From assembly GCF_025464955.1 (NCBI RefSeq), contig NZ_JAODNM010000154.1, positions 1 through 64,000 on the forward strand: a stretch of DNA of 64,000 nt, written 5' to 3'. Shown here one piece after another: positions 43,716 through 52,476 of this stretch. Each line of letters starts with the position of its first letter. Positions within the stretch are counted from its first letter, which is position 1. Position numbers and translations under genes: made by a program. The notes beneath the pieces were generated by a model that did no database searches, had not been told where the DNA came from, and saw nothing but the letters and a program-made list of their open reading frames with translations. This DNA comes from Amycolatopsis sp. (GTDB taxonomy: Bacteria > Actinomycetota > Actinomycetes > Mycobacteriales > Pseudonocardiaceae).

Positions 43716-44297
43716 CTAACGGGCGCGACGATGCCGGGTGTCGCCGGCCGATGTCGCTGTCATTGCGGTCACGATTCTGGCAGTCGCCTCGTCCGCGCTG
43801 AGTTCCCAGTCCCAATCGGTCTTGTGTAGCCGCAGCGATACCAGACCGTGGTAGGCCGACCACAGCAGCAGAGCCGAGGCGAGCGGCCTGCCCGGATCGG
43901 CAGCGGCCACGAGCTCGACGATCCGGTTCTGCAGCCGGGGGCCGTGCTCGGCGCGTTCGACGGGCACCGGATCGTCGCTTTCGAACAGCAGCTGGTAGGC
44001 GCCGGGATGGGCCAGTCCCCACCGGACGTAGGCCTGCGCCTGTGCCACGAGGGGATCCGCCCCTGCCGGAGTGCGGGATATGGCTTGTTCGATGCACTCG
44101 ACCATGTCCGCGTACATGACCTCCAGTACCGCCGACCGGAGTTCGGCCTCGGAGGGGAAGTGCCAGTAGACCGCAGAGGGTGCGACCTGGCATTTGCGAG
44201 CGATCGCGCGAAGCGACGGCACCGCGACGGCCTGCGGCTCGGCCAGCATGCCGACCGCTGCGGCGATCAGTTCGGCGCGGAGGTCTCGGGCATCCAT
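43716..44297 (-). CDS. TetR-family regulator of the P450 cluster
   Basis: 193 aa from ATG 44297. Helix-turn-helix VPSLRAIARKCQVAPSAVYWHFPSEAELR, then a TetR_C domain (LAHPGAYQLLFESDDP). Divergent from the SDR operon; two operators (44306, 44334) lie in the gap. The same motif occurs twice upstream of the EthD-like gene, so this protein most likely controls both units and itself. Confidence 0.9.
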   Translation of the reverse strand: MDARDLRAELIAAAVGMLAEPQAVAVPSLRAIARKCQVAPSAVYWHFPSEAELRSAVLEVMYADMVECIEQAISRTPAGADPLVAQAQAYVRWGLAHPGAYQLLFESDDPVPVERAEHGPRLQNRIVELVAAADPGRPLASALLLWSAYHGLVSLRLHKTDWDWELSADEATARIVTAMTATSAGDTRHRRAR

Positions 44298-44305
44298 TTG
44301 ACCAT

Positions 44306-44347
44306 TGAACACCTGTTCAGCTACAGTCGCCACTGAACAGGTGTTCA
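44306..44347. promoter_or_regulatory. Two TetR operators between regulator and SDR operon
   Basis: TGAACACCTGTTCA (44306-44319) and TGAACAGGTGTTCA (44334-44347) lie 14 nt apart in the 75-nt divergent gap. Confidence 0.82.
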
Positions 44348-44372
44348 GGAGTTCGTGTGGAGGGAGATGGTG

Positions 44373-45197
44373 ATGGCTGACAGCAAGACGTTCTTCCTGA
44401 CCGGTGCCTCACGCGGGTTGGGACGCGCGATCGCCGAGGCGACACTCGCCGCCGGACATCGGGTGGTCCTCACGGCACGAAATCCCGAGTCGGTCGGCGA
44501 TCTGGTGGCCGCGTACCCGCGCAGTGCGGCAGCATTCGCGCTCGACGTCACCGACGCCGCCGCGGCGCAAGCCGCGATGGACGCGGCCGTCAAACATTTC
44601 GGGGTGCCGGACGTGATCATCACCAACGCCGACCGAGCCGACATCGTCAGCATCGAAGACGTCGGCCTGGCGGACATGCACGCCGTGGTGGACACCAACC
44701 TGTGGGGCGTGGTGAACGTGGTGAAGGCGGCGCTGCCGCTGCTGCGGGAAGCCGGACGCGGGCACTTTGTCCAGATCTCGTCGGTCAGCGGACGCCTCGC
44801 GCCCGCCCCCGGGCTGGCGTCCTACGTCGCCGCGAAGTTCGCGGCCGAAGGATTCCTCGAGGCACTCGCCCTCGAGGTCGCCGGGTTCGGCATCGCGGTC
44901 ACCATCGTGGAACCGGGACGCATGGCCACCTCGATCGCGTCGTCCATGGCCATTCCGGCGCCCAGCCAGCCGTACGCCGCCCTGCTGCACGGGCTCGCCT
45001 CGGCCTATGCCGACGGCGCCTCCGCCGGCACCACAGCCGAGAGTGCCGCCCGATTCGTGCTCGACCTCAGTGCCCTTGACCGCCCTCCGCTGCGCGTGCC
45101 CCTGGGCAGTGCCGCGTTCGAGCACATCCTGGCCGCTGACAATCGGCGGCTGACCGAACTCGGCGAGTGGGAGAAATTCAGTCGCTCCGCCGACTAG
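44373..45197 (+). CDS. Short-chain dehydrogenase/reductase
   Basis: 274 aa from ATG 44373; GGAGG at 44359-44363 gives 9-nt spacing, so this start is preferred over 44355 or 44367. FFLTGASRGLGRAIAEATL (TGxxxGxG), NADRA in place of NNAG, ISSVSGRLAPAPGLASYVAAKFA (Ser, Tyr, Lys). First gene of the TetR-controlled run; probably oxidises or reduces an alcohol/ketone of the pathway substrate. Confidence 0.9.
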   Translation: MADSKTFFLTGASRGLGRAIAEATLAAGHRVVLTARNPESVGDLVAAYPRSAAAFALDVTDAAAAQAAMDAAVKHFGVPDVIITNADRADIVSIEDVGLADMHAVVDTNLWGVVNVVKAALPLLREAGRGHFVQISSVSGRLAPAPGLASYVAAKFAAEGFLEALALEVAGFGIAVTIVEPGRMATSIASSMAIPAPSQPYAALLHGLASAYADGASAGTTAESAARFVLDLSALDRPPLRVPLGSAAFEHILAADNRRLTELGEWEKFSRSAD

Positions 45198-45215
45198 TGT
45201 TGAGGAGACAGGAAA

Positions 45216-46037
45216 ATGCAGGAGTTCACCGGAAAAGCAGTTGTCGTCACGGGTGCGGGATCCGGGATCGGCCGAGGTATCGCCGAGGCGTTTGCCGCAG
45301 CCGGGGCCAACCTCGTCGTGGCCGGCATCGACGGAGCTCCCCTGTCCGCCGCCGCAGCGCAGCTTCAGCAGGCTTACGGCATCGAGGTTCTGCCCGTGAC
45401 CACGGACGTCAGCGACCCTGACGCGGTCGAATCACTGGCCGAGGCGGCCTATGCCCGGTTCGACTCGGTCGCCGTGTTGTGCAACAACGCCGGAGTGGCC
45501 ACCATGGGTGCGGCGTGGGAGCAGCCGCTGAGCGATTGGACCCACACTCTCGGCGTGAACCTGTATGGCGCCGTGCACGGGATCCGCGCGTTCGTGCCGC
45601 GCATGCTGGCGCACGGCGGGCAAGCGCACATCGTCAACGTGTCGTCAATGGGCGGCCTCACCCCGACCCCTCAGCTCGCCCCTTACTCGGCGTCGAAGGC
45701 GGCGGTGATCGGCCTTTCCCTGACGCTGCGGGAGGAATTGCTTGCCTTGCAGGCGCCGATCGGTGTCTCAGTGGTCTGCCCGGGCGGGGTGAAGTCCGCG
45801 ATCATGACCGGAACCGCGGCTCGTTATGCGGCCGGCTCGCTGTCGAAGCAGGCACAGGAGAATCTCGACCGTTTGGCTGACGTCGTCGCCGACGGGATCA
45901 GCGGGGACGAAGCGGGGAGAATGATCTTCAACGCCGTTCGGGACAACCAGTTCTGGGTACTCCCCAACGCGGAGTCGATCATTCCCCTCGTTGACGAAGA
46001 ATACCGGGACTTGCGCAAGTCTCTCAACCTGCGATAA
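45216..46037 (+). CDS. Short-chain dehydrogenase/reductase
   Basis: 273 aa from ATG 45216, 18 nt after the previous gene. VVVTGAGSGIGRGIAEAFA, CNNAGVATMGA, VNVSSMGGLTPTPQLAPYSASKAAV: all classical SDR motifs present. Likely acts in the same pathway as its neighbour. Confidence 0.92.
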   Translation: MQEFTGKAVVVTGAGSGIGRGIAEAFAAAGANLVVAGIDGAPLSAAAAQLQQAYGIEVLPVTTDVSDPDAVESLAEAAYARFDSVAVLCNNAGVATMGAAWEQPLSDWTHTLGVNLYGAVHGIRAFVPRMLAHGGQAHIVNVSSMGGLTPTPQLAPYSASKAAVIGLSLTLREELLALQAPIGVSVVCPGGVKSAIMTGTAARYAAGSLSKQAQENLDRLADVVADGISGDEAGRMIFNAVRDNQFWVLPNAESIIPLVDEEYRDLRKSLNLR

Positions 46038-46179
46038 CTCGGCACAGCCGAGCTGCTGATCGTCGTGTGATACACGATTCCCTGAAGCTTGGCCGGACAT
46101 TTTTGCCGAGCCGGAAACGCTGGGCATATCCAGGTGATGACTGGCGCCCGAGATCGTATCGGATTCGTCGGAGGAACAG

Positions 46180-46374
46180 ATGGAGATCACTATCGATGTG
46201 GACAAATGCTGTGCGGCGGGGCAATGCGTGCTGGCCGCGCCGGATGTCTTCGATCAGCGCGACGACGACGGGGTCGTGATCCTGCTGGACTCGAATCCGG
46301 CCGAGGCACTGCACCAGGCAGCTCGCGATGCCGCCGCGGTATGCCCGGCGATGGCGATTCTGGTGCGGGAATGA
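46180..46374 (+). CDS. 3Fe-4S-type ferredoxin (P450 redox partner)
   Basis: 64 aa from ATG 46180 after GGAGGAACAG. ITIDVDKCCAAGQCVLAAPDVF and a C-terminal VCPAMAILV give three cluster ligands (C10 or C11, C16, C55), the 3Fe-4S pattern of ferredoxins that feed actinomycete P450s. A cytochrome P450 is encoded 1.2 kb downstream in the same run. Confidence 0.9.
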   Translation: MEITIDVDKCCAAGQCVLAAPDVFDQRDDDGVVILLDSNPAEALHQAARDAAAVCPAMAILVRE

Positions 46375-46396
46375 CCACAGCACAAGGAGTCACGAG

Positions 46397-47233
46397 ATGA
46401 GCGCAGCTTCCGTCACACCTCGCGCCGGAGTGATCGGGCTCGGCATCATCGGCGGCGGCGTCGCCGTCAGCCTGGCCGCGTCCGGCCGGGTCCCGGCCGT
46501 CTATGACATCCGGCCGGACACGGCTGACCACCTGGTCGGCGTACCGGCGCCACTCGGTTCACCCGCGGCGGTGGCCCGCGCCAGTGACGTCGTGCTGATC
46601 GCGGTGGTCGACGCCGCGCAGGCCCGGACCGTCCTGTCCGGCCCGGAAGGTGTGCTGGCCGGGGCACAGGACGGATTGATCGTGGTGCTGCTGTGCACGG
46701 TCGCGGTCCCGGTGGTGCGCGAACTCGCGGACGTCTGCGCCGCCGTCGGAGTTCGGCTGCTCGACTGCGGCGTCACCCCCGGCGACAAAGCCGCCCAGCA
46801 CGGCATGGTCGCCATTGTCGGGGGTGACGAGGCCGTCGTGGAGGCCGCACGGCCGGTACTCGACGATTTCGCCAAGGCGGTAGTCCATTGCGGACCAGTG
46901 GGAGCCGGGATGGCGACCAAGATCGCCCGCAACATGATCACCTACAGCTCCTTCCGCGCCGTGCGCGAGGCAACCGCGCTCACCGCGGCGGCAGGGGTCG
47001 CGCCGCAGCGGCTGCTCGAGGTCATCAACGAGGCCGATCCTGAAGGCGCCACCTTGTTCCTGCTGGAACGGATGCGCTGGTCCGGCACCGCGGCGGCGAT
47101 GTCCCCGCACATGCGCGTGCTGATGGACAAGGACCTCGCGGCCGCGCAGGAGCTCGCCGCCGCACTCGCCATCACGACACCGCTGATCGACACCGTCCGC
47201 GACAACATTCTCGACACCCTGGAGACAGCGTGA
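46397..47233 (+). CDS. NAD(P)-dependent beta-hydroxyacid dehydrogenase-like protein
   Basis: 278 aa from ATG 46397. Rossmann start AGVIGLGIIGGGVAVSLAASG, DCGVTPGDKAAQHGMVAIVGG as the substrate loop, and GPVGAGMATKIARNMITYSS with the catalytic Lys. Belongs to the 3-hydroxyisobutyrate dehydrogenase family. The next start overlaps its stop (GTGA). Confidence 0.88.
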   Translation: MSAASVTPRAGVIGLGIIGGGVAVSLAASGRVPAVYDIRPDTADHLVGVPAPLGSPAAVARASDVVLIAVVDAAQARTVLSGPEGVLAGAQDGLIVVLLCTVAVPVVRELADVCAAVGVRLLDCGVTPGDKAAQHGMVAIVGGDEAVVEAARPVLDDFAKAVVHCGPVGAGMATKIARNMITYSSFRAVREATALTAAAGVAPQRLLEVINEADPEGATLFLLERMRWSGTAAAMSPHMRVLMDKDLAAAQELAAALAITTPLIDTVRDNILDTLETA

Positions 47234-47622
47234 CCACCGAACAGAACCAGTACCGCGAGACCAGCGCGGGCCGTCATGTCATGGAAGCCGTTTACGGACC
47301 GGATTTCGTGGCCGGTATGCCGACCGCCAGCACCCCCGCCATGCAGGTGACCTTCGACCATCTCTTCGGCGAGATCTGGAGCCGCCCCGGCCTGTCGGTA
47401 CGGGACCGGCGGCTGCTGGTCATCGGTGCCACCGCGGCGATCGGCCGCGCGGACCTGATCCGGATCCAGGTCACCGGCGCGTTGGTCAACAAGGAACTGA
47501 CCGGGGACGAACTCCGCGAGGCGGTCCTGCACCTGAACTACTACGTCGGCTGGGGCAACGGCACCGCCGTCAGCGAGGGAGTCGAGGCGGCGCTGGCCGC
47601 CAGGAAAGGGGAACAGCCATGA
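47230..47622 (+). CDS. Carboxymuconolactone decarboxylase/AhpD-like protein
   Basis: 130 aa from GTG 47230, overlapping the upstream stop. FDHLFGEIWSRPGLSVRDRRLLVIGAT, then LTGDELREAVLHLNYYVGWGNG: the CMD fold. The redox CxxC of AhpD is absent, so it is closer to gamma-carboxymuconolactone decarboxylase-like proteins. Its stop overlaps the P450 start (ATGA). Confidence 0.88.
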   Translation: MTTEQNQYRETSAGRHVMEAVYGPDFVAGMPTASTPAMQVTFDHLFGEIWSRPGLSVRDRRLLVIGATAAIGRADLIRIQVTGALVNKELTGDELREAVLHLNYYVGWGNGTAVSEGVEAALAARKGEQP

Positions 47623-48833
47623 CCGCAATCCTTCCCGAGATGCCCATCGAACGGCAGACGCCGCTCGACCCGCCGACTGCCTATCACGAGCTGCGCGAGG
47701 ACTTGCCCATCGTGCGCATGCGCTTCCCGAGCGGCCAGGAAGGCTGGCTGGTCACCCGGTTCGACGAAGGCAGCCAGGTCTTCTCCGATCCACGGATGAG
47801 TTCCACCTTGCGGTCCCGTCATGACATACCAGGGGAAGAAGGCGTTGAGCCGGCCGTTGGGCTGGTCTCCTTCGGCACCACCTTCGTCGAGATGGACGCA
47901 CCCGACCACACCGCGTACCGGCGCCTGCTGGCCGGCAAGTTCAGCCCGAAGGCCGTAGGACTGCGGCTGCAACCGTTCATCGACCGCATCGTCACCGAGC
48001 AGCTCGACGCGATGGCGGCCGGACCCAGACCAGTGGACTTCGTGCAGGCGATGTCCATGCCGATCCCGTGCCTGGTCATCTGCGAACTGCTCGGCGTGCC
48101 CGCACGGGACCGGCACGACTTTCACAGCGCGACGGACGTCATGATGGACACCAGCAAGTCCAAGGCACAACGCGACGCCGGTTCGTCCTGGCTGGTCGAC
48201 TACGTCACCGGGCTGGTCGCGCTGAAGCGCCGGGATCCGCATGCGGAAGGCCTGCTCGCCGAGCTGATCCGCTCGTCGGGCGAAGAAGGCTCGATCGTGA
48301 CCGACCAGGACCTGGTCAGCGTCGGCGTGTTGCTTCTGTTCGCCGGCCACGACACCACCATGGCCATGCTCGGGCTCTCCACCCTCACCCTGCTGACGCA
48401 TCCTGATCAGCGCGCACGATTCGTCAGTGATCCGGCGATGGTCGGGCCCGCCGTCGAAGAGCTGCTGAGGTATCTCACGATCGTCCAGTTCGGGCTGAGC
48501 CGCCGCGCCACCGAAGATCTCGAGCTCGGCGGCCAGCACATCACCGCAGGCGAGCTGGTGGTCGTCTCCATGGCCGCCGCGAACCGTGACCCTCGCGCTT
48601 TCGCCAACCCCGATGTGCCCGACTTGGACCGCAAGATGGCCCGCCACCTCGCGTTCGGTTACGGCGTGCACCAGTGCCTCGGCCAGAACGTCGCCCGCGC
48701 CGAACTGCGAACGGTGCTCCCGCGTGTGTTCGAGCAGTTCCCCAACCTCCGCCTGGCAGTCCCGCAGGACGAGGTCCCGATGGATGTCCACGGCACCAAC
48801 TACGGCGTCAAGAAACTCATGGTCACCTGGTGA
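47619..48833 (+). CDS. Cytochrome P450
   Basis: 404 aa from ATG 47619. I-helix FAGHDTT (241-247), ExxR (E281-R284), and the heme-binding loop FGYGVHQCLGQNVAR with axial Cys353. Soluble class I bacterial P450 expected to use the ferredoxin at 46180. Sits at the end of the TetR-controlled operon and likely hydroxylates the pathway substrate; the substrate is not predictable. Confidence 0.95.
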   Translation: MTAILPEMPIERQTPLDPPTAYHELREDLPIVRMRFPSGQEGWLVTRFDEGSQVFSDPRMSSTLRSRHDIPGEEGVEPAVGLVSFGTTFVEMDAPDHTAYRRLLAGKFSPKAVGLRLQPFIDRIVTEQLDAMAAGPRPVDFVQAMSMPIPCLVICELLGVPARDRHDFHSATDVMMDTSKSKAQRDAGSSWLVDYVTGLVALKRRDPHAEGLLAELIRSSGEEGSIVTDQDLVSVGVLLLFAGHDTTMAMLGLSTLTLLTHPDQRARFVSDPAMVGPAVEELLRYLTIVQFGLSRRATEDLELGGQHITAGELVVVSMAAANRDPRAFANPDVPDLDRKMARHLAFGYGVHQCLGQNVARAELRTVLPRVFEQFPNLRLAVPQDEVPMDVHGTNYGVKKLMVTW

Positions 48834-48869
48834 CCGGCCCCGGAACAGGGACGGCGACCGACCGCCATC

Positions 48870-49326
48870 CTCCGCAACTGATGCAGGGTTTGACCGCCCA
48901 CCACTTCACCATGGAGTCCGCGCCGCTGAGCGACGGGCAGACCGCTCTCGTGCACGCCGCCGCGGGCGTGTGGGGCGCATCCTCACCCAGCTACTCAAGC
49001 TCCGGGGAGCTCAGGTCATCGGCTTGGTCTCCCGGGAGGAGAAGGTGTCGGCGGCCAAGGAAGCCGGTGCCGACCATGTGCTCGACTCAAGGGACGGGGA
49101 CTTCGTCGAACGCGTCATGGAACTCACCCGGGGCGAAGGAGTCCACGCGGTCTTCGACGGTGGCGGCTCCACCACATTCTGGTCGTCGATCGAGGTTCTG
49201 CGCCGACTCGGCATGCTGGTCTACTTCGGCCCCCTGATCGGCGAGGTCCCCACGGTGAGGATGGTCGACCTACCGAAGAGCATCAAGGTCACCTACGCGG
49301 TGTTCGCCGACCACATCCACACTTGA
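48870..49326 (+). pseudogene. Quinone oxidoreductase-like fragment, frameshifted
   Basis: First frame: LMQGLTAHHFTMESAPLSDG, then TALVHAAAG. After a shift near 48968 the NAD-binding part continues as GRILTQLLKLRGAQVIGLVS, EAGADHVLDSRDGDF and VHAVFDGGGSTTFW. The ~120 N-terminal residues are missing and the C-terminus is cut. A dead MDR-family gene. Confidence 0.75.
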
Positions 49327-49733
49327 AGGCTGGCGGCCTCTCCACTAAACCAGGCGTACAGCAGGCCAGGGGTAACACGCCGCGAAGAGAATCGGCACAG
49401 ACGTCATTACCCGAACCCTGCTACGCAGAGTAGCCATGCGGATTGGGTGATCGGCTTTGGGCGCAGCTCGATGAGGCTGGGAGAACTAGCGTTCAGCGGG
49501 CTTCCCGGCCGCCGTTACGCCACGAACACCCATACATAATGCTTGTCGCTTGCCATCTTTCGGCTGAGCTACGGGCGGCGACCCCGTCGACCGCCGCTGC
49601 GGCCCACGGGCACCCCGAAAAGCGGGCTCAACTCAGTAGTCCCCAGAAAGGCCCCGGCGCTGCCGACGACCTTAGTCATTTTGAATCTGCGCAGGTCAGG
49701 TCCGTGACAGCGCCTGTCGCGGCATGGGTCCGA
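49327..49733. other. 407-nt gap without recognisable gene
   Basis: No coding pattern, tRNA or clear repeat seen. It ends exactly where the kamA-like fragment begins, so it contains the outer boundary of the inserted cluster. Confidence 0.4.
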
Positions 49734-50068
49734 TCATGTGCGACATGATCCCGAACGCCGAGCACTGGCGCGTTTCGGTCGCCGAAGCGCAGGACCTGCA
49801 GCACGCGATCATGGGCTATTTGCCCGGTTACGCGACGCCGCGGATCGTGTGCGATGTGCCGTTCGTGGGCAAGCGCTGGGTCCACCAGCTCGCGGAGTAC
49901 GACCGCGAGAAGGGTATCTCGTACTGGACGAAGAACTACCTGACCAGCGTCGACCGGGAAACCATCACCGATCCCGCTGACGCGCTGGCTCAGCGCTACC
50001 CCTACTACGACCCGATCTCCACGCTGCCCGAAACCGGCCGCCACTGGTGGGCCGAGCAGCAGGACTGA
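49734..50068 (+). pseudogene. KamA C-terminal fragment (second, diverged copy)
   Basis: Reads MCDMIPNAEHWRVSVAEAQD, HAIMGYLPGYATPRIVCDVP and ISYWTKNYLTSVDRE to the stop, matching the last ~110 residues of KamA at 40773. By eye the nucleotide identity is only about 80-85 percent, so it is not a recent duplicate. It has no radical SAM part and cannot be an aminomutase. It is followed by a strong terminator, like an original chromosomal 3' end. Confidence 0.85.
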
Positions 50069-50077
50069 AGCTCGGAT

Positions 50078-50120
50078 GCGGCGGTGCGGGACGCATGCAC
50101 GACGCGTCCCGCACCGCCGC
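50078..50120. terminator. Strong terminator hairpin
   Basis: GCGGCGGTGCGGGACGC (50078-50094) pairs perfectly with 50104-50120 around a 9-nt loop, 10 nt after the KamA fragment. Confidence 0.75.
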
Positions 50121-50451
50121 GTGTTTCACTTGATGTCACCTGAGGTGTTTCCGCAGGCCCAGGCGCTACTTAGGAGTGGTTGTGACCCGTTGTGACTCAA
50201 CATCTCACGGCCCCAGGACGGCCCAGGGAGTCCACTGTAGACAGTTCAGTGGACGTGGAGGGGTGCACATTATTCCCGTATTTCTTGCGGCGATGAGGAG
50301 ATCAAAGTCGTGCCAGGTTAATTCTCCTGACATGAATTGAAGGTCGAATTGAGGAGTGACACGAGGGTGGCACAACCGACATTCTTCGCCACTCCGGGGC
50401 GATGGGAAACAGGCTCTTCAAGCTATCGTTTCGTCACAGTGAAAATATGGT
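50121..50451. other. 330-nt gap with small dyad
   Basis: No gene seen. GTCCACTG-N9-CAGTGGAC (50230-50254) is a perfect dyad next to GGCCCCAGGACGGCCCAGGG. The right part (50330-50450) is AT-richer. Confidence 0.4.
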
Positions 50452-51492
50452 TTAAGTCAATGATCGAGGAATAGCGGAGCTATCTCCGCGCGCACCGGTC
50501 AGCATCGGGAGCAGGGCCTGCTTGATGCCCGGCCGGGACCCGAACACCAGCAGGAACATCGCTTCCCGGGCGAGCCGCTGGGCGTCCCGGCCGAGCAGGA
50601 CCGCCTGGCTGCCGGTGCCGGCCACCAGCGCGGTCGCAGCGCGCTGGGCCAGCGCCGAGGCCTGCGCGCGGGCGACGAACAGGCCGTCGCCTTCCGCGGT
50701 GTCCAGCCGGTCGCGGGCGGCGGCGAATTCGGCGTCCAGTGGGCTGGGACCCAGCAGCGAGAGGCAACGCCGGGTCAAGCCGAGCGAGAGCGAGCCGTTC
50801 ATCCGCAGGCCGCCCGCGTCACCTCGGGCCCACTCGGCATACGGCTGGCTGCTGATCACGCGGTCCGCCGGCACCGGGTGCCCGGTGAACTCCGCGACCA
50901 CAGTGTTGCTCGCAGAAACGGCTACTATGCGCAGCGGGTCGATCTTGAGGGTGTCTGACTCCTTCGCGTCCACCAGCACCCAGACGAGGTTGTCGCCGTC
51001 ACGGGCGGCCACCGCCAGCACGTCGACCATGCCCCATCCGGTCACCCACGGGGCGTTTCCGGTGAGGACGTATCCGTCCGCGGCCGGTTCGGCCACCAGG
51101 ACGGGCGGCCCGGGCAGCGTGCCGGCCAGCGCGACACCAGCCCGCCGCCGGCCGGACACGAGCTGCGGCAGCCATTCGTCGCGTAGCCGGTGGGACTTTC
51201 CGTAAGCCAGCTGCAGCACCAAGCCGTGGTGTTGCAGCCACACGAACGTGGTACACAGGCAGCCCGCGGCCAGGGTTTCGACGACCGCGCACGCGGCCGG
51301 GAAGCCGCACCCGAGGCCGCCCAGCGCCTCGGGTGCGGCCAGTCCGTAGAAGCCCTGATCGGCGAGCAGGTCGAAGTGTCCGGGCGGGATCGTCCCGGAC
51401 TCGTCCACCGCCTGAGCCGCCGGAAACAGCACCTGCTCGGCGATGGTATCCGCCACCGTGAGTACGTCGCCAGGAATCTCGTGACCGGTCAT
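50452..51492 (-). CDS. Acyl-CoA dehydrogenase-like protein
   Basis: 346 aa from ATG 51492. FDLLADQGFYGLAAPEALGG and TTFVWLQHHGLVLQL at the N-terminus, then GNAPWVTGWGMVDVLAVAARDG (flavin loop) and a C-terminal helical domain. The usual catalytic Glu region is not obvious, so an atypical or hydroxylase-type member is possible. Monocistronic. Confidence 0.8.
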   Translation of the reverse strand: MTGHEIPGDVLTVADTIAEQVLFPAAQAVDESGTIPPGHFDLLADQGFYGLAAPEALGGLGCGFPAACAVVETLAAGCLCTTFVWLQHHGLVLQLAYGKSHRLRDEWLPQLVSGRRRAGVALAGTLPGPPVLVAEPAADGYVLTGNAPWVTGWGMVDVLAVAARDGDNLVWVLVDAKESDTLKIDPLRIVAVSASNTVVAEFTGHPVPADRVISSQPYAEWARGDAGGLRMNGSLSLGLTRRCLSLLGPSPLDAEFAAARDRLDTAEGDGLFVARAQASALAQRAATALVAGTGSQAVLLGRDAQRLAREAMFLLVFGSRPGIKQALLPMLTGARGDSSAIPRSLT

Positions 51493-51604
51493 GGCGGTCA
51501 GGTTACCGCCGAGCGGCCGGCGTGGTGACCATTCGCCGGGCGAGCCAGACCGCGCCCGCGATACGCTGGCGCCCCACGAAACGGGGCCGAAACAGCGAGG
51601 TGCG

Positions 51605-52009
51605 ATGATGTCCGACCCGAACATTTATCCGGTACTGCGGTACGCGGACGCGGGCAAGGCACTGGAGTGGCTAGCGAAAGCTTTTGGTTTCAAAGAGAAC
51701 TTCGTCGTTCGCGGAGACGACGGCACGGTGAACCACGCGCAGATGTCACTAGGCCCGGGCATCGTGATGTTCGCGACGGCCCGCGATTCGCTCGGCAAGG
51801 ACAACGAACCCGACCCGATGACAACACGGCATTCGATCTACGTTTATGTCGAGGACGTCGCGGCCCACGCGGCACAGGCGGAGGCCGCCGGCGCCGAGAT
51901 CACCCGGGCGCTGGAGAACACCGACTACGGCTCGCGGGAATACGCGGCCCGCGACTTCGAAGGCAACCACTGGAGTTTCGGCTCGTACCAGCCCCGGGCC
52001 GGGGCGTAA
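51605..52009 (+). CDS. VOC-family (glyoxalase-like) protein
   Basis: 134 aa from ATG 51605 (51608 equivalent). NIYPVLRYADAGKALEWLAKAFGF, then IYVYVEDVAAHAAQAEAAGA and SREYAARDFEGNHWSFGSY are the paired beta-alpha-beta-beta-beta modules. Resembles PhnB-type bleomycin-resistance-like proteins. Function unassigned. Confidence 0.88.
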   Translation: MMSDPNIYPVLRYADAGKALEWLAKAFGFKENFVVRGDDGTVNHAQMSLGPGIVMFATARDSLGKDNEPDPMTTRHSIYVYVEDVAAHAAQAEAAGAEITRALENTDYGSREYAARDFEGNHWSFGSYQPRAGA

Positions 52010-52114
52010 CCGATCCGAAACCGCCCAGTGCGGGCATGGTGGCAGGCCACCCGCACATCGGCAAGCTTTGCGCGCATTTCTCCCCGGTCGCTGCCGAGCA
52101 CTATCCGGCCGGGC

Positions 52115-52292
52115 ATGGCCGACAGTACGGTGGCGGCCACGCGGCTTGGCGACTACGAGGACCGGCGTACATTCCGGGCCGTGCTCCGGAATTGGCTGAA
52201 CGCCCACGTCCCGGCCGGGCCTGACGGATTCCCGTCCGCCCGGAAAACCGAGGAGTCGCGCACCTGGAGCAAAGCCCTGTGGACCGCCGGTT
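52115..52292 (+). pseudogene. Acyl-CoA dehydrogenase, N-terminal fragment
   Basis: From ATG 52115: RLGDYEDRRTFRAVLRNWLN, then PAGPDGFPSARKTEESRTWSKALW, the first ~60 residues of an acyl-CoA dehydrogenase. It then joins unrelated, AT-richer sequence (52293-52476). In that part the minus strand reads RAQQLIALSCNEIRKLWATL, which may be a transposase C-terminus but is uncertain. Confidence 0.6.
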
Positions 52293-52476
52293 ATGCGCTT
52301 CAGCGTTGCTGGTTCTGGTCAGGGTCGCCCAGAGTTTCCGAATCTCGTTGCAGGACAAAGCAATCAACTGCTGAGCTCGTCCAATTCCGCCACTTTTTGA
52401 GTTCTTCTCGTTCTTCGCGAACTGGAACGTTTCCGCCGACGCATACGACCGAAGACCCACTTTGTAGAAGAGTGCC

